A stretch of DNA of 64,000 bases from Streptomyces mayonensis (GCF_018982965.1 NZ_JACBYP010000034.1:1-64000), one strand, 5' to 3'; counted from the first letter of the stretch, positions 7,242-16,139 are shown. Made by a program: numbers and translations. The notes: generated from the sequence alone by a model not told the origin.

Positions 7242-8704
7242 CGTTCCCGGCGCTGGCGCTTCCAGGGACCCGTGATCGCCAGCATGATGCCCGGCGTCTG
7301 GATGTTGGCGTACAGGGTCCGGCCGTCGGGCGAGAAGGTGACGCCGGTGAACTCGCTGTACTCGGGGTCGTCCTCGGTGCCGATGTTCAGCTCGTTGCGT
7401 GCGATGGGGTAGGTGCGCCCGCTGTCGGTGGCGCCGAAGAGGTGCTGGACGCCCTCGCCGTCCTCGGCGATGACCAGACCGCCGTACGGGGAGACGGTGA
7501 TGTTGTCCGGGCCGTCGAAGGCGCCGTCCTGGTCGGGGTCGGCGTTGACGCCGAGCAGGACCTTCAGGGTGAGGGTGCGCCGCTTCGGGTCGTAGAACCA
7601 GACCTGGCCGTCGTGGGGGCGGCCGGGGCTCTCGTCACGGGCGTAGGAGGAGACGATGTACGCGCCGCCGTCGGCCCACCACATGCCTTCCAGCTTGCGG
7701 GCGCGGGTGACCTCGCCGTCGGCGAACTGACTGCGCACGGAGGTGCTCTTCGCGTCGCGGTCGGGGACGTCGACCCAGTCGACGCCGTAGACCGTGCCGG
7801 TCTTCGTCGCGCGGGAGAGGTCGTCGACGAACCTGCCGCCGGAGTCGAGGCACTTGAACGCCTGGAGGACCCCGGCGTCCTCGGCCAGGGCGCGCAGCCG
7901 GCCGCGGCCGTGCCGGAAGTGCTCCGGCGGCGTCCAGCGGTAGAGCAGGCCGTTGGGTCCGGAGGCGTCCTCGGTGAGGTAGAGGTGGCCGCGCCCGGGG
8001 TCGACGACGACGGCCTCATGGGCGTAGCGGCCGAGCGCTTTGATCGGCTCGGGGTCCCGGTTGGCGCGGTGGTCCTCGGGGTCGACCTCGAACACGTAGC
8101 CGTGGTCCTTGGTCATGCCGTTGGAGCCGGCCCTGTCCTCGGTCTCCTCGCAGGTCAGCCAGGTGCCCCACGGGGTGCTGCCGCCCGCGCAGTTGGTGGC
8201 GGTGCCGGCGATGCCGACCCACTCGGCGACGTGGCCGCCGCGCCGGACCTCGACGACGGTGCAGCCGCCGGCGGCGGCGGGGTCGTAGACGAGGCCCTCG
8301 GCGAGCGGTACCGGGTGCGGCCAGTCGTCGCGGTGGCCGCCCAGCTCGTGGTTGTTGACGAGGAGGGTGGCGCCGCGCGGGCCGTCGAAGGTGGCGGTGC
8401 CGTCGTGGTTGGAGGGGGTGTACTCGCCGGACTCCAGCCTGGTCCGCCCGGAGTAGGTGATGACCTCGTAGCTGAAGCGGGCGGGCAGGGCGAGGATGCC
8501 GTCCGGGTCGGGGATCAGCGGCCCGTAGCCGATGCCGCCGTGGCCGTGGCCGTGACCGTTGCCGTGCTCCTCCCCCACGCTCTCGGTGTCCGTGGAGGCG
8601 AGCGCGTTGGGGGCGGTGGCGAGGGCGCCGACACTGCCCGCCAGTGCGACTCCGGCACCGGTGAGCGCCGATCGGCCGGCGAAGTCCCTGCGGGTGAGCG
8701 ACAT
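7238..8704 (-). CDS. PhoX-like phosphatase (DUF839), Tat-exported
   Basis: A 488-residue PhoX/DUF839-family protein, probably an exported calcium-dependent phosphatase. The N terminus is a Tat signal (LTRRDFAGRSALTGAGVALA, cut near NALAS). Family segments are LLVNNHELGG, AGGSTPWGTWLTCEETED, GYVFEVDP, ALGRYAHEAVVVDP and FSPDGRTLYANIQTPG. A His/Gly stretch follows the signal peptide. ATG 8704 has AGGAG 6 nt upstream. Two direct repeats beginning GTTCA, 11 bp apart and about 100 bp upstream, resemble a PHO box, so induction under phosphate limitation by PhoP is inferred. It is shorter than the larger Streptomyces PhoX proteins, so I leave the symbol empty. Confidence 0.88.
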   Translation of the reverse strand: MSLTRRDFAGRSALTGAGVALAGSVGALATAPNALASTDTESVGEEHGNGHGHGHGGIGYGPLIPDPDGILALPARFSYEVITYSGRTRLESGEYTPSNHDGTATFDGPRGATLLVNNHELGGHRDDWPHPVPLAEGLVYDPAAAGGCTVVEVRRGGHVAEWVGIAGTATNCAGGSTPWGTWLTCEETEDRAGSNGMTKDHGYVFEVDPEDHRANRDPEPIKALGRYAHEAVVVDPGRGHLYLTEDASGPNGLLYRWTPPEHFRHGRGRLRALAEDAGVLQAFKCLDSGGRFVDDLSRATKTGTVYGVDWVDVPDRDAKSTSVRSQFADGEVTRARKLEGMWWADGGAYIVSSYARDESPGRPHDGQVWFYDPKRRTLTLKVLLGVNADPDQDGAFDGPDNITVSPYGGLVIAEDGEGVQHLFGATDSGRTYPIARNELNIGTEDDPEYSEFTGVTFSPDGRTLYANIQTPGIMLAITGPWKRQRRER

Positions 8705-8794
8705 GCTGTCTCCTGTGACGTGGGCGAGCCGTGGAGGGTGGCGTACCTCGGTCCGCCGCCACGGTGGCGCCCGCGCCTGAACGGGAGGCGCACG

Positions 8795-8816
8795 CATGTC
8801 TGAACTCCGGCTGAAC
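8795..8816 (-). promoter_or_regulatory. PHO-box-like direct repeat
   Basis: Read on the minus strand, two consecutive 11-nt units begin GTTCAGCCGGA and GTTCAGACATG, matching the spacing and core of Streptomyces PhoP direct repeat units (core GTTCACC). A third GTTCA lies 23 nt further downstream (8778-8782). It is 91-112 nt upstream of the phoX-like start. Confidence 0.6.
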
Positions 8817-8967
8817 CGGCGGCGACCTCTCACCGTCCCGGCGCGGGGGTTCCCCGCCCCCGTGCGGACCGGCCCGGGGCGACCGCCGTCCGCACGGCGT
8901 GCCACCGGGACCCGGATCAGTCCGGCCGCTTTCCCTCCCCTTGTCCCCCGCCTTCCTCCCCGCCGGG

Positions 8968-10395
8968 TCAGCCGCCGTGCTGGCTGCGGGCCTTGAAGGC
9001 GGCCTTGCGGGCCTCCTTGGCGATCTTCTTGTCGGGGTGCAGCCGTCCCATCGCCTCCAGGACGTCCGGGGTCGCCGGGTGGCCGACGCGCCAGGCCGTG
9101 TCGAAGAAGCCGCTGTGCTGCTGGGCCAGACCCTCCACCAGGGCCTGCAGTTCCTCGGAGTTGCCCTCTGCGGCGAGCTGCGCGGCGACGGTGTCGATGG
9201 TCAGCCAGAAGACCATCTCCTGCGGCGGCGCCGGCACGTCCCGGGCGCCGTGCTCGGTGAGCCACACCCGCGCCAGGCCGCCCAGCTCGGCGTCGTCGAG
9301 GACCTCCCGCAGGGCGGGCTCGGCCTCGGCGCCGACCAGGGAGAGCGCCTGCTGGCAGCGGAGCCGGCGCAGCGGCGCACCGGGGTCCGAGCCGCGGGCC
9401 GCCGCCAGCAGTTCCCGGGCGGCGTCGAGCGGGCTCCGCCCGGCCAGCCACAGCTCGGTCTCGGCGTGGGCCGCGGCCGGCGGGAAGGGCGCGGTGCCGT
9501 CGAGGAGCGCGTCGGCGCCCTTGTCGGCGAGGTCCCCGACGGCGGGGGCCTCGAAGCCGGCGTCCAGGAGCCGGGCGCGCAGTCCGTACAGTCCCAGCGG
9601 GGTGAGCCGCACCATGCCGTAGCGGGCGACGTCGGCCTCGTCGACGGGGGCCGCGGGCTCCTCGTCGGCGTCGGCCATCAGCGCCTCGTCGACCGGCTGG
9701 TACTCGACGAGTCCGACCGGTTCGAGGAGCCGGAACTGGTCGTCCAGGCGCATCATCGCGTCCGAGACCTGCTCCAGGACCTCGTTGCTGGGCTCGCCCA
9801 TGTCGCTGGGCACGATCACGGAGGCGGCCAGGGCGGGCAGCGGCACCGGGGCGTCGCCGGGGCCCTCGTCGCCGACGGTGAGCAGGTACAGGTTGCCGAG
9901 CACGCCGTCGAGGAACTCGGACTCGGCCTCGGGGTCCCAGTCGAGGGAGGAGAGGTCCACCTCGCCGCCCTCGGCCATCGCGTCGACCAGGTCGTCGAGG
10001 TCGGGCACGCTCGCGTCGGCGAGCACCGCCTCCAGGGCGGTGAGCCAGAGTCCGAGCACGTCCTGCGGGGAACCGCCGGTGAGCAGGGCGAGGTCCTCGC
10101 CCGGAGCTACGGTGCCCGCTTCCTCGTCGGTGATCTCGACGAGCCCGGTGTCCACGGCGATCCGCCAGGCCTCGCTCGCGTACGCGGCGGCGTCGTCCCC
10201 GCTCAGCCCGAGCTGCTCGGCCGCCGCGGGCAGCTGTTCCTCGACGAGTCCGCCCCCGGCGTCGACCCGGGTGCCGGGGCCCGCCCAGCGGGCCAGCCGC
10301 ACGGCCCGGGCGAGCACCGGCGCGGACAGCGCGTCGCGGGCCAGCTCCGCTTCGGGGCGCAGCCGTGCGGGCGGCAGGGTGGAGCTGTCTGACAT
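8968..10395 (-). CDS. Conserved hypothetical protein, helical, acidic
   Basis: I do not recognise a named family. The 475-residue product has no signal peptide or membrane segment, is rich in Ala, Leu, Glu and Asp, and looks mostly helical. The C-terminal third (from about residue 300) has repeated helical-pair texture (ARELLAAARGSDPGAPLRRL, EPALREVLDDAELGGLARVWL) reminiscent of HEAT-like repeats, ending in a basic tail (DKKIAKEARKAAFKARSQ). ATG 10395 has AGGAG 10 nt upstream. It stands alone, 263 bp upstream of the phoX-like gene in the same direction. Function unknown. Confidence 0.8.
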   Translation of the reverse strand: MSDSSTLPPARLRPEAELARDALSAPVLARAVRLARWAGPGTRVDAGGGLVEEQLPAAAEQLGLSGDDAAAYASEAWRIAVDTGLVEITDEEAGTVAPGEDLALLTGGSPQDVLGLWLTALEAVLADASVPDLDDLVDAMAEGGEVDLSSLDWDPEAESEFLDGVLGNLYLLTVGDEGPGDAPVPLPALAASVIVPSDMGEPSNEVLEQVSDAMMRLDDQFRLLEPVGLVEYQPVDEALMADADEEPAAPVDEADVARYGMVRLTPLGLYGLRARLLDAGFEAPAVGDLADKGADALLDGTAPFPPAAAHAETELWLAGRSPLDAARELLAAARGSDPGAPLRRLRCQQALSLVGAEAEPALREVLDDAELGGLARVWLTEHGARDVPAPPQEMVFWLTIDTVAAQLAAEGNSEELQALVEGLAQQHSGFFDTAWRVGHPATPDVLEAMGRLHPDKKIAKEARKAAFKARSQHGG

Positions 10396-10727
10396 CGGCT
10401 TGTTTCTCCTCGCGCGCCTTGACCGCCGTACGACCATCCGGACGCCGTACCGCTCAACGGCTCAGCCTAGACGGGTTTCCACCCATGCCGCCCGGTTCAT
10501 CTCCCCGTCGGGTGGTGTACATGGCCGAAACCTTGACAACGGGCGTGACCCGGCAGGAGATTGACGCGCGTAGAAACGAAGAGGAGAGCGTGGGGAAGCG
10601 AGGGGAGGGCCGGGGAGGGACCGGGCCAGAACCGGGGGCGGCCGTCCCCCGGGACCCGTGTGCACCCTGCCGCCCCATGCGTCACGCCCTCGTCCCGGCG
10701 CCACGTCACGTCCCCGGAGGGATCCCG
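10396..10727. other. Divergent intergenic region
   Basis: 332 bp between two divergent genes, without a convincing gene. On the plus strand TTGACA (about 10532) is followed after 18 nt by GAGATT, a possible promoter for the nuclease. A short GC hairpin (GGGGGCGGCCGTCCCCC) lies near 10640-10660. No other element is clear. Confidence 0.5.
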
Positions 10728-12569
10728 TTGGCCAGCAAGTCCTCGACGCGCCTCGCCGCGCTCACCGTCGCCGCCGTCTGCTCGGCGGCGTCCACCGTCG
10801 CCCTCACCGCGCCCGCGCACGCCGGCCCCGCCCCGGCCGGTTCCCTGCGGATCCACGACGTCCAGGGCAGCACCCGCCTGTCGCCGTACGCGGGCAAGCA
10901 GGTCACGGACGTGGCCGGAATCGTCACCGGCGTCCGCGGCTACGGCAACTCCAAGGGGTTCTGGATCCAGGACCCGCGGCCGGACGACGACCCGGCCACC
11001 AGCGAGGGCGTCTTCGTCTTCACGAACGAGGCCCCGCGGGTCGCGGTGGGTGACGCGGTCACCGTGTCGGGCACGGTCTCGGAGTACGTCCCGGGCGGCA
11101 CGTCCTCGGGCAACCAGTCGGTCACCGAGATCACCCGCCCGACGGTCACCGTCGTCTCGAGCGGCAACGCGCTGCCGGCCGCGACGACCGTCTCCGCCCG
11201 CTCGGTGCCGCGCGCGTACGCGCCCGAGGGCGACGACGCGGCGAACGGGTCGGTCAACGGCCTGCGGCTGCGGCCCGCGCGGTACGCCCTGGACCACTAC
11301 GAGTCCCTGGAGGGCATGAACGTCCGGGTCTCCGACGCCAGGGTGGTCGGCGCCACGGACCCGTACACCGAGCTGTGGGTCACGGTGAAGCCCCGGGAGA
11401 ACCCGAACCGCCGCGGCGGCACGGTCTACGGCTCCTACGGCGCCCAGAACACCGGCCGGCTGCAGATCCAGTCGCTGGGCGAGCCGGCCGGCTTCCCGGC
11501 GGCCGACGTGGGCGACACCCTCGCCGGGACGACCTCCGGCCCGCTGGACTACAACCAGTACGGCGGCTACACGCTGGCCGCGCGCGAGATCGGCACTCTG
11601 GAGAGCGGCGGCACGGAGCGCGAGTCGACGCGCCGGCAGAGCGCGCGGGAGCTGGCGGTGGCGACGTACAACGTCGAGAACCTCGACCCGTCCGACGACA
11701 CCTTCGCGGCGCACGCCGACGCGATCGTGCACCGCCTGAAGTCGCCCGACGTCGTGTCCCTGGAGGAGATCCAGGACAACAACGGCGCCACGGACGACGG
11801 CACGGTGGCGGCCGACGCGACGGTCGGCAGGCTCATCGACGCGATCGTCGCGGCCGGCGGCCCGCGCTACGACTGGCGGGGCATCGACCCGGTGGACAAG
11901 GCGGACGGCGGTGAGCCCGGCGGCAACATCCGGCAGGCGTTCCTGTTCAACCCGGAGCGGGTCTCCTTCACCGACCGCCCGGGCGGCGACGCGACGACGG
12001 CGACCGGGGTGCGCAAGGTCCGCGGCGGGGCGGCGCTCACCCACTCCCCCGGCCGGATCGCGCCGGCGGACCCGGCCTGGGAGGACAGCCGCAAGCCGCT
12101 GGCGGGCGAGTTCGTCTTCCGCGGCCGGACGGTCTTCGTGATCGCCAACCACTTCAGCTCCAAGGGCGGCGACCAGGGGCTCACGGCCCAGTACCAGCCG
12201 CCGGCGCGCGGCTCGGAGACGCAGCGCCACGCCCAGGCGAGGGTGGTGAACACCTTCGTCAAGGAGATCCTCGCCGTCCGGAAGGACGCGGACGTCGTCG
12301 CCCTCGGCGACATCAACGACTTCGAATTCTCGCGGACGACGCACATCCTGGAGGACGGCGGAGCACTGTGGTCGGCGGTGAAGTCGCTGCCGGAGAGCGA
12401 GCGTTACTCGTACGTCTACCAGGGCAACAGTCAGGTCCTGGACCAGATCCTGGTCAGCCCGTCGGTCCGGCACGGCGGGCACCTGACCTACGACAGCGTG
12501 CACGTCAACGCCGAGTTCCACGACCAGATCAGCGACCACGACCCGCAGGTGGTGCGGTTCAGGCCGTGA
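10728..12569 (+). CDS. Secreted endonuclease/exonuclease/phosphatase-family nuclease
   Basis: A 613-residue exported nuclease of the ExeM/NucH type. A Sec signal peptide (STRLAALTVAAVCSAASTVA, cut after APAHA) precedes an OB-fold-like domain (about 40-170; VAGIVTG, GFWIQDP). The EEP catalytic domain starts near residue 310 and has YNVENLD, SLEEIQDNNG, IANHFSSKGG, ALGDINDFEFS and ISDHDPQ, which are the Asn, Glu, His, Asp/Asn and terminal His positions of this metal-dependent fold. TTG at 10728 is chosen because GGAGG lies 7 nt upstream and the signal peptide follows at once. Role: probably extracellular DNA degradation for nutrient recovery; inferred from family. Confidence 0.9.
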   Translation: MASKSSTRLAALTVAAVCSAASTVALTAPAHAGPAPAGSLRIHDVQGSTRLSPYAGKQVTDVAGIVTGVRGYGNSKGFWIQDPRPDDDPATSEGVFVFTNEAPRVAVGDAVTVSGTVSEYVPGGTSSGNQSVTEITRPTVTVVSSGNALPAATTVSARSVPRAYAPEGDDAANGSVNGLRLRPARYALDHYESLEGMNVRVSDARVVGATDPYTELWVTVKPRENPNRRGGTVYGSYGAQNTGRLQIQSLGEPAGFPAADVGDTLAGTTSGPLDYNQYGGYTLAAREIGTLESGGTERESTRRQSARELAVATYNVENLDPSDDTFAAHADAIVHRLKSPDVVSLEEIQDNNGATDDGTVAADATVGRLIDAIVAAGGPRYDWRGIDPVDKADGGEPGGNIRQAFLFNPERVSFTDRPGGDATTATGVRKVRGGAALTHSPGRIAPADPAWEDSRKPLAGEFVFRGRTVFVIANHFSSKGGDQGLTAQYQPPARGSETQRHAQARVVNTFVKEILAVRKDADVVALGDINDFEFSRTTHILEDGGALWSAVKSLPESERYSYVYQGNSQVLDQILVSPSVRHGGHLTYDSVHVNAEFHDQISDHDPQVVRFRP

Positions 12570-12602
12570 CCGGCGGGCCGTAGGCGGGGCGGGTGGCGCG
12601 GG

Positions 12603-13307
12603 TCAGCCGGGGACGAGACCGAGGGCGTGGTCGTAGCGGTCGACCGTGCTGCTCTTCAGGCCCGGCCAGTTCTGCACCCGCGTCCACTGGGCCGTCGGCG
12701 AGCCGACGCCGTCGCCGGGGGCGGCGAGGGCGTCGCGGTGGGCCTGCGCGCTCTCCCACTCGGCGTAGTTGAGGACGCGGGTGCCGTCGGTGCTGAGGTG
12801 GAAGTGGGCGCGGATGCCGCCGGGGTGCGGCGCCGGCTCACTCTCCAGGGCCTCGAAGACGGCGTCCACCCAGGCACGCTGCCTGCCGGGGTCGGGCCCG
12901 TCGAACTCGACGCCGACGATCACGACGCACCCCGGAACGGCGGCCGCCCGGTCCTCGCCGGCCGTGCTGCGGTAGCGCCGGTACCTGCCGAGTCCGAGGC
13001 GCTCGATGCCCGGCACGGCGGTGTCGATCTCGTCGACGCGCTCCTGCCGGTGGGTTCTGGCGAAGGCCTCGTATGCCTGCTCGCTCGTCCACTGGGAGTG
13101 GTGCAGCAGGGTGCTGCCGTCGTGACCGGTGTAGACGTGGTAGCCGCGCAGCCCCTCGGCGGGCCAGGGCCGCCGCTCCCAGGTGCGGGCGATGGCGTCG
13201 ACGGTCAGCCGCTGCCGTGCGGGGGTGCCCACGCGCCAGGTGCTGAAGAAGGGCGCCAGGACGTCGGGGCGGTCCAGCTCGGGGTGGGCGTCGGTGCGAC
13301 GGGTCAT
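12603..13307 (-). CDS. Tandem antibiotic-biosynthesis-monooxygenase-domain protein
   Basis: A 234-residue protein made of two ABM/dimeric ferredoxin-like domains, first about residues 18-100 (LRGYHVYTGHDGSTLLHHSQ), second about 125-215 (CVVIVGVEFDGPD, IRAHFHLSTDGTRVLNYAEW). Such domains either oxidise small aromatic substrates without cofactor or act as heme/ligand-binding folds; no substrate can be deduced. ATG 13307 has GGAG 6 nt upstream. It is convergent with the nuclease gene (33-bp gap) and separated by 220 bp from the upstream envelope genes. Confidence 0.85.
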   Translation of the reverse strand: MTRRTDAHPELDRPDVLAPFFSTWRVGTPARQRLTVDAIARTWERRPWPAEGLRGYHVYTGHDGSTLLHHSQWTSEQAYEAFARTHRQERVDEIDTAVPGIERLGLGRYRRYRSTAGEDRAAAVPGCVVIVGVEFDGPDPGRQRAWVDAVFEALESEPAPHPGGIRAHFHLSTDGTRVLNYAEWESAQAHRDALAAPGDGVGSPTAQWTRVQNWPGLKSSTVDRYDHALGLVPG

Positions 13308-13458
13308 GCCGGTCTCCAGGGGTCGGTGCTCTTCGGCTGCACGCACCACCCTCCGACCTCGACCGGACTTGAGGTCAAGCCCGGCCCGAGCACCGGCTCG
13401 GCGAGCGCGGCTCCCGGGCGAGGGCTCGCGCCGGAGCCGCCCCACCGCGCCGCGTCCG

Positions 13459-13531
13459 CCGTATCCGTGTACTCAGCCGTACCCCTGTACTCGGCCGTAC
13501 CCGCCTGTCGCGGCCGTACCCGTGGGCTCAG
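13459..13531. repeat. Four imperfect 18-19-bp tandem repeats
   Basis: Four successive units beginning CCGTAYCC (for example CCGTACCCCTGTACTCGG) run across the stop codon of the DUF3618 gene into the downstream spacer. No function is evident. Confidence 0.75.
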
Positions 13532-13995
13532 CGGTGCCCGTGCCGGCGGCGGCGCACCAGGCCCACCACAAGCACCGCGCCGACCGCCACCCCGGCGACC
13601 ACTACGGTGCGCGAACGCCCGAGCCCCGCCCGGACCGTGCCCCGCGCCCGCGGCGGATGCCACTCGGTGGCCCCGCCGGTCCCGGCCGTACCGGCCACCG
13701 GATCCGCCTTCCGGTGGCCGGCCCTGCCCGCCCTGCCCTGCACGGCGTGCCCGGCGTGCGCGGCGGAGCTGCGCAGTTGCACGGTCACGGCGCCGGCCCG
13801 GTCCTTCAGGTCGGCGGCCCGGGCCTTCGCACGGCCCTTCACGTCCGCCTTGCCCGCCAGCTCCTCCACGGTGTCGCCGAGCTGGCCGCGGGTCTGCTCG
13901 ATCTGCCTGCGCAGTTCGTCGGGCCCCTTGGCCCCGCCGGCCGGCTGCGCGGTGGAGCCGCTCGTCGCGCCGTCCCGGCTGGTCGCGTCGGTCAT
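13528..13995 (-). CDS. DUF3618-domain membrane protein
   Basis: A 155-residue protein with the short DUF3618 helix (DELRRQIEQTRGQLGDTVEE, about residues 26-50), a long basic/helical middle (KADVKGRAKARAADLKDRAG), and one C-terminal membrane segment (VVVAGVAVGAVLVVGLV) followed by a basic tail. ATG 13995 overlaps the holin-like gene stop by 4 nt, so the two are translationally coupled. These proteins travel with holin-like membrane proteins in actinobacteria; the role, probably at the cell envelope, is unknown. Confidence 0.85.
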   Translation of the reverse strand: MTDATSRDGATSGSTAQPAGGAKGPDELRRQIEQTRGQLGDTVEELAGKADVKGRAKARAADLKDRAGAVTVQLRSSAAHAGHAVQGRAGRAGHRKADPVAGTAGTGGATEWHPPRARGTVRAGLGRSRTVVVAGVAVGAVLVVGLVRRRRHGHR

Positions 13996-14411
13996 CGATG
14001 TGCCCTTTCCCTGATCTGGTCCACGTCGGCCCTGACGCTGCCGAGGGTCTCCTCGGGCCCCAGCGGCACGGCCCGGCGGAGCTGTGCTCGACCGGTCATG
14101 GCCAGGACGGCGGCGATCAGGAAGAGCGCCGCCGTCACGACGAGCGCGGCGGCCCAGACGGGCAGGACCAGCGAGAGCGCGGCGGCGGCCGTACCGGCCA
14201 GCGCGAAGAGGCCGACGTAGGCGATGGCGCCCGCGGCACCCAGCATCCCGCCCCCGCGCCCGGCGCGCTTGCCCTTCTCCGCCAGTTCCATCTTGGCGAG
14301 GGCCACTTCCTGACGCACGAGCCTGGAGAGCTGCTCGGTGGCCTGTCCGACGAGTTCGCCCACGGAGTGGTTCTCGTCGTGCACCGGCCTGGTGTGCATG
14401 GTTCCGGTCAC
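13992..14411 (-). CDS. Phage-holin-family membrane protein
   Basis: A 139-residue protein of the actinobacterial holin-like family. An amphipathic N-terminal helix (LVGQATEQLSRLVRQEVALA) is followed by two membrane segments (about 60-82 and 90-110). GTG 14411 is chosen because GGAGG is 9 nt upstream; ATG 14399 is possible but lies 21 nt from that site. It is the first gene of the pair with the DUF3618 gene. Despite the family name it is a chromosomal housekeeping-type gene here, with no phage genes nearby. Confidence 0.85.
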   Translation of the reverse strand: MTGTMHTRPVHDENHSVGELVGQATEQLSRLVRQEVALAKMELAEKGKRAGRGGGMLGAAGAIAYVGLFALAGTAAAALSLVLPVWAAALVVTAALFLIAAVLAMTGRAQLRRAVPLGPEETLGSVRADVDQIRERAHR

Positions 14412-14479
14412 GGTGTTCCGCCTCCTCCCGGTTCGGAGCACCCCGGGTACCCAGGCCGGTACGGCGCTACCCCTGCCCC

Positions 14480-14719
14480 TCAGTTCCAGGCGTAGCCGTC
14501 GCCGAACAGCAGGGTGTGCTCCAGCACGTCCTCCGCCGGGTCGTCGATCTGCCCGACGTGGACGTTGAGGAGCCCCACGCGGGGCCCGTTGTGCGAACCG
14601 GTCGTCGTCTCGTCGGCGTGGGCGGCCCCCGCGGCCAGTACCGGGGCGCAGCACACCAGCGCCGAAGCGCCTGCCCCGGCCAGCCAACGCGCCACGGTCC
14701 TCGCCCGCTCGTTCGTCAT
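14480..14719 (-). CDS. Small secreted protein, unknown
   Basis: A 79-residue protein with an N-terminal Sec signal (TVARWLAGAGASALVCCAPV, cut near GAAHA). This leaves a mature peptide of about 43 residues (VGLLNVHVGQIDDPAEDVLE and following). I do not recognise the family. ATG 14719 has GAGGG about 7 nt upstream. Small exported proteins of this kind are frequent in Streptomyces. It is 68 bp upstream of the holin-like gene, same direction. Confidence 0.65.
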   Translation of the reverse strand: MTNERARTVARWLAGAGASALVCCAPVLAAGAAHADETTTGSHNGPRVGLLNVHVGQIDDPAEDVLEHTLLFGDGYAWN

Positions 14720-14905
14720 ACCAGGCCCTCGTTTCGTCGGATCGGCCTCTGATCGGACCCTGTGTCCGTCGTCCCGTTCATCCGCCGGACCCGGCGGAAG
14801 GTCACGCTCAGTCATCCGTACGGAGGGCGCTCCCCCGTCCACGTCACCGGGACGCGCTCCCAGACCACTGGCGGCGCGCCGCCGCGCCGCCTACGGTCGA
14901 CGCCG

Positions 14906-15094
14906 ATGAGCAGAAGACGCTACGTGGCCCGGGGCGTCCCGGGCGGATACCGCATCTGGGACACCAGGGGCCGCCGCTGGTGGGGCGACCTGTACGAACT
15001 GTGCCCCGACGACCTCCTCACCGAGCTGAACGGCCCGGCGGACCAGACCCGCGTCACCGCCCTGCTGAAGCGGTACCGGGCCCTGAAACGCTGA
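14906..15094 (+). CDS. Small hypothetical protein, possibly leaderless
   Basis: A 62-residue basic protein rich in Arg, Trp and Tyr (YVARGVPGGYRIWDTRGRRW) ending in an ALLKRYRALKR helix. ATG 14906 lies 8 nt after TACGGT (14892-14897), the pattern of a -10 box feeding a leaderless mRNA, and there is no Shine-Dalgarno sequence. A strong hairpin follows the stop. Those two flanking signals are my main reasons for believing it is real. Function unknown. Confidence 0.6.
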   Translation: MSRRRYVARGVPGGYRIWDTRGRRWWGDLYELCPDDLLTELNGPADQTRVTALLKRYRALKR

Positions 15095-15127
15095 GCGCCC
15101 TCCCCGCGGCACACGGGGAGGGCGCTC
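15093..15127. terminator. Bidirectional hairpin terminator
   Basis: Perfect 14-bp stem (GAGCGCCCTCCCCG and its complement) with a 7-nt loop, between the 62-residue ORF and the convergent dapD gene. Confidence 0.8.
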
Positions 15128-15140
15128 GGCGGACGCCGGG

Positions 15141-16130
15141 TCAGTTGTGGCTGTGCAGGATGTCGTTCAGGCCGCCCCAGACCGCGTTGTTCGGGCGGGC
15201 CTCGACCGTGCCGGTGACCGAGTTGCGGCGGAAGAGGATGTGGTCGGCGCCGGAGAGTTCGCGGGCCTTGACGATCTGGCCGTCGGGCATCGTGACGCGG
15301 GTGCCCGCGGTGACGTAGAGGCCGGCCTCGACCACGCACTCGTCGCCCAGCGCGATGCCGACGCCCGCCTCGGCGCCGACCAGGCAGCGCTCGCCGATGA
15401 CGATGCGGACGTTGCCGCCGCCGGAGAGGGTACCCATGGTGGAGGCGCCGCCGCCGATGTCGGAGCCGTCGCCGACGACGACGCCGGCAGAGATGCGGCC
15501 CTCGACCATCGAGGTGCCGAGCGTGCCGGCGTTGAAGTTGACGAAGCCCTCGTGCATGACCGTGGTGCCCGCGGACAGGTGCGCGCCGAGCCGGACGCGG
15601 TCGGCGTCGGCGATGCGGACGCCCTTGGGGGCGACGTAGTCGGTCATGCGCGGGAACTTGTCGACCGAGGTGACCTGGAGGTGCAGACCCTCGGCGCGGG
15701 CGTTGAGGCGGACCTTCTCGACGTCGTCGACGGCGACCGGGCCGAGCGAGGTCCAGGCGACGTTGGCGAGGTGGGCGAAGATGCCGTCCAGGTTCTGGCC
15801 GTGCGGCCTGACCAGCCGGTGGGAGAGCAGGTGCAGGCGCAGGTAGACGTCGTGGGTGTCGACCGGCTTCTCGTCCAGCGAGGAGATGACCGTGCGGACC
15901 GCGACCACCTCGACGCCGCGGCGGGCGTCCGGACCGACCGCAGCGGTGGCACCGCCGCCGAGGAGTTCGGCGGCCTGTTCGGCGGTGAGACGCTCGGTAC
16001 CGGACGGGCCCGCCTCGGCGGACAGTTCGGGGGCCGGGAACCAGGTGTCGAGGACGGTGCCGTCGGCGGCGATCGTGGCGAGGCCGGCGGCCACGGCGCC
16101 GGTGGTGCGGGGAGCAGTCGTGTCGGTCAT
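15141..16130 (-). CDS. dapD: Tetrahydrodipicolinate N-succinyltransferase
   Basis: A 329-residue cytosolic enzyme of the succinylase lysine/diaminopimelate pathway. It transfers succinyl from succinyl-CoA to tetrahydrodipicolinate. The left-handed beta-helix appears as hexapeptide repeats from about residue 165 to 270 (VRLGAHLSAGTTVMHEGFVN, RISAGVVVGDGSDIGG, ERCLVGAEAGVGIALGDECV); length and N-terminal domain fit the actinobacterial DapD form. ATG 16130 is only 9 nt below the TetR stop and has no Shine-Dalgarno site, but TAGGTT (16137-16142, minus strand) lies 6 nt before it. dapD therefore probably has its own leaderless promoter rather than belonging to the efflux operon. Confidence 0.93.
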   Translation of the reverse strand: MTDTTAPRTTGAVAAGLATIAADGTVLDTWFPAPELSAEAGPSGTERLTAEQAAELLGGGATAAVGPDARRGVEVVAVRTVISSLDEKPVDTHDVYLRLHLLSHRLVRPHGQNLDGIFAHLANVAWTSLGPVAVDDVEKVRLNARAEGLHLQVTSVDKFPRMTDYVAPKGVRIADADRVRLGAHLSAGTTVMHEGFVNFNAGTLGTSMVEGRISAGVVVGDGSDIGGGASTMGTLSGGGNVRIVIGERCLVGAEAGVGIALGDECVVEAGLYVTAGTRVTMPDGQIVKARELSGADHILFRRNSVTGTVEARPNNAVWGGLNDILHSHN

Positions 16131-16139
16131 GAGGGCAAC

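Noticed and set aside
7010..8803. Long open frame of 597 codons on the plus strand opposite the PhoX-like gene
   Set aside because: It is the antisense shadow of the PhoX-like gene and the kinase end; its composition is wrong for a protein and it has no ribosome site or domain.
13992..14411. Phage remnant because of the holin-family name
   Set aside because: No other phage genes, attachment sites or composition change; the pair is a normal actinobacterial chromosomal module.
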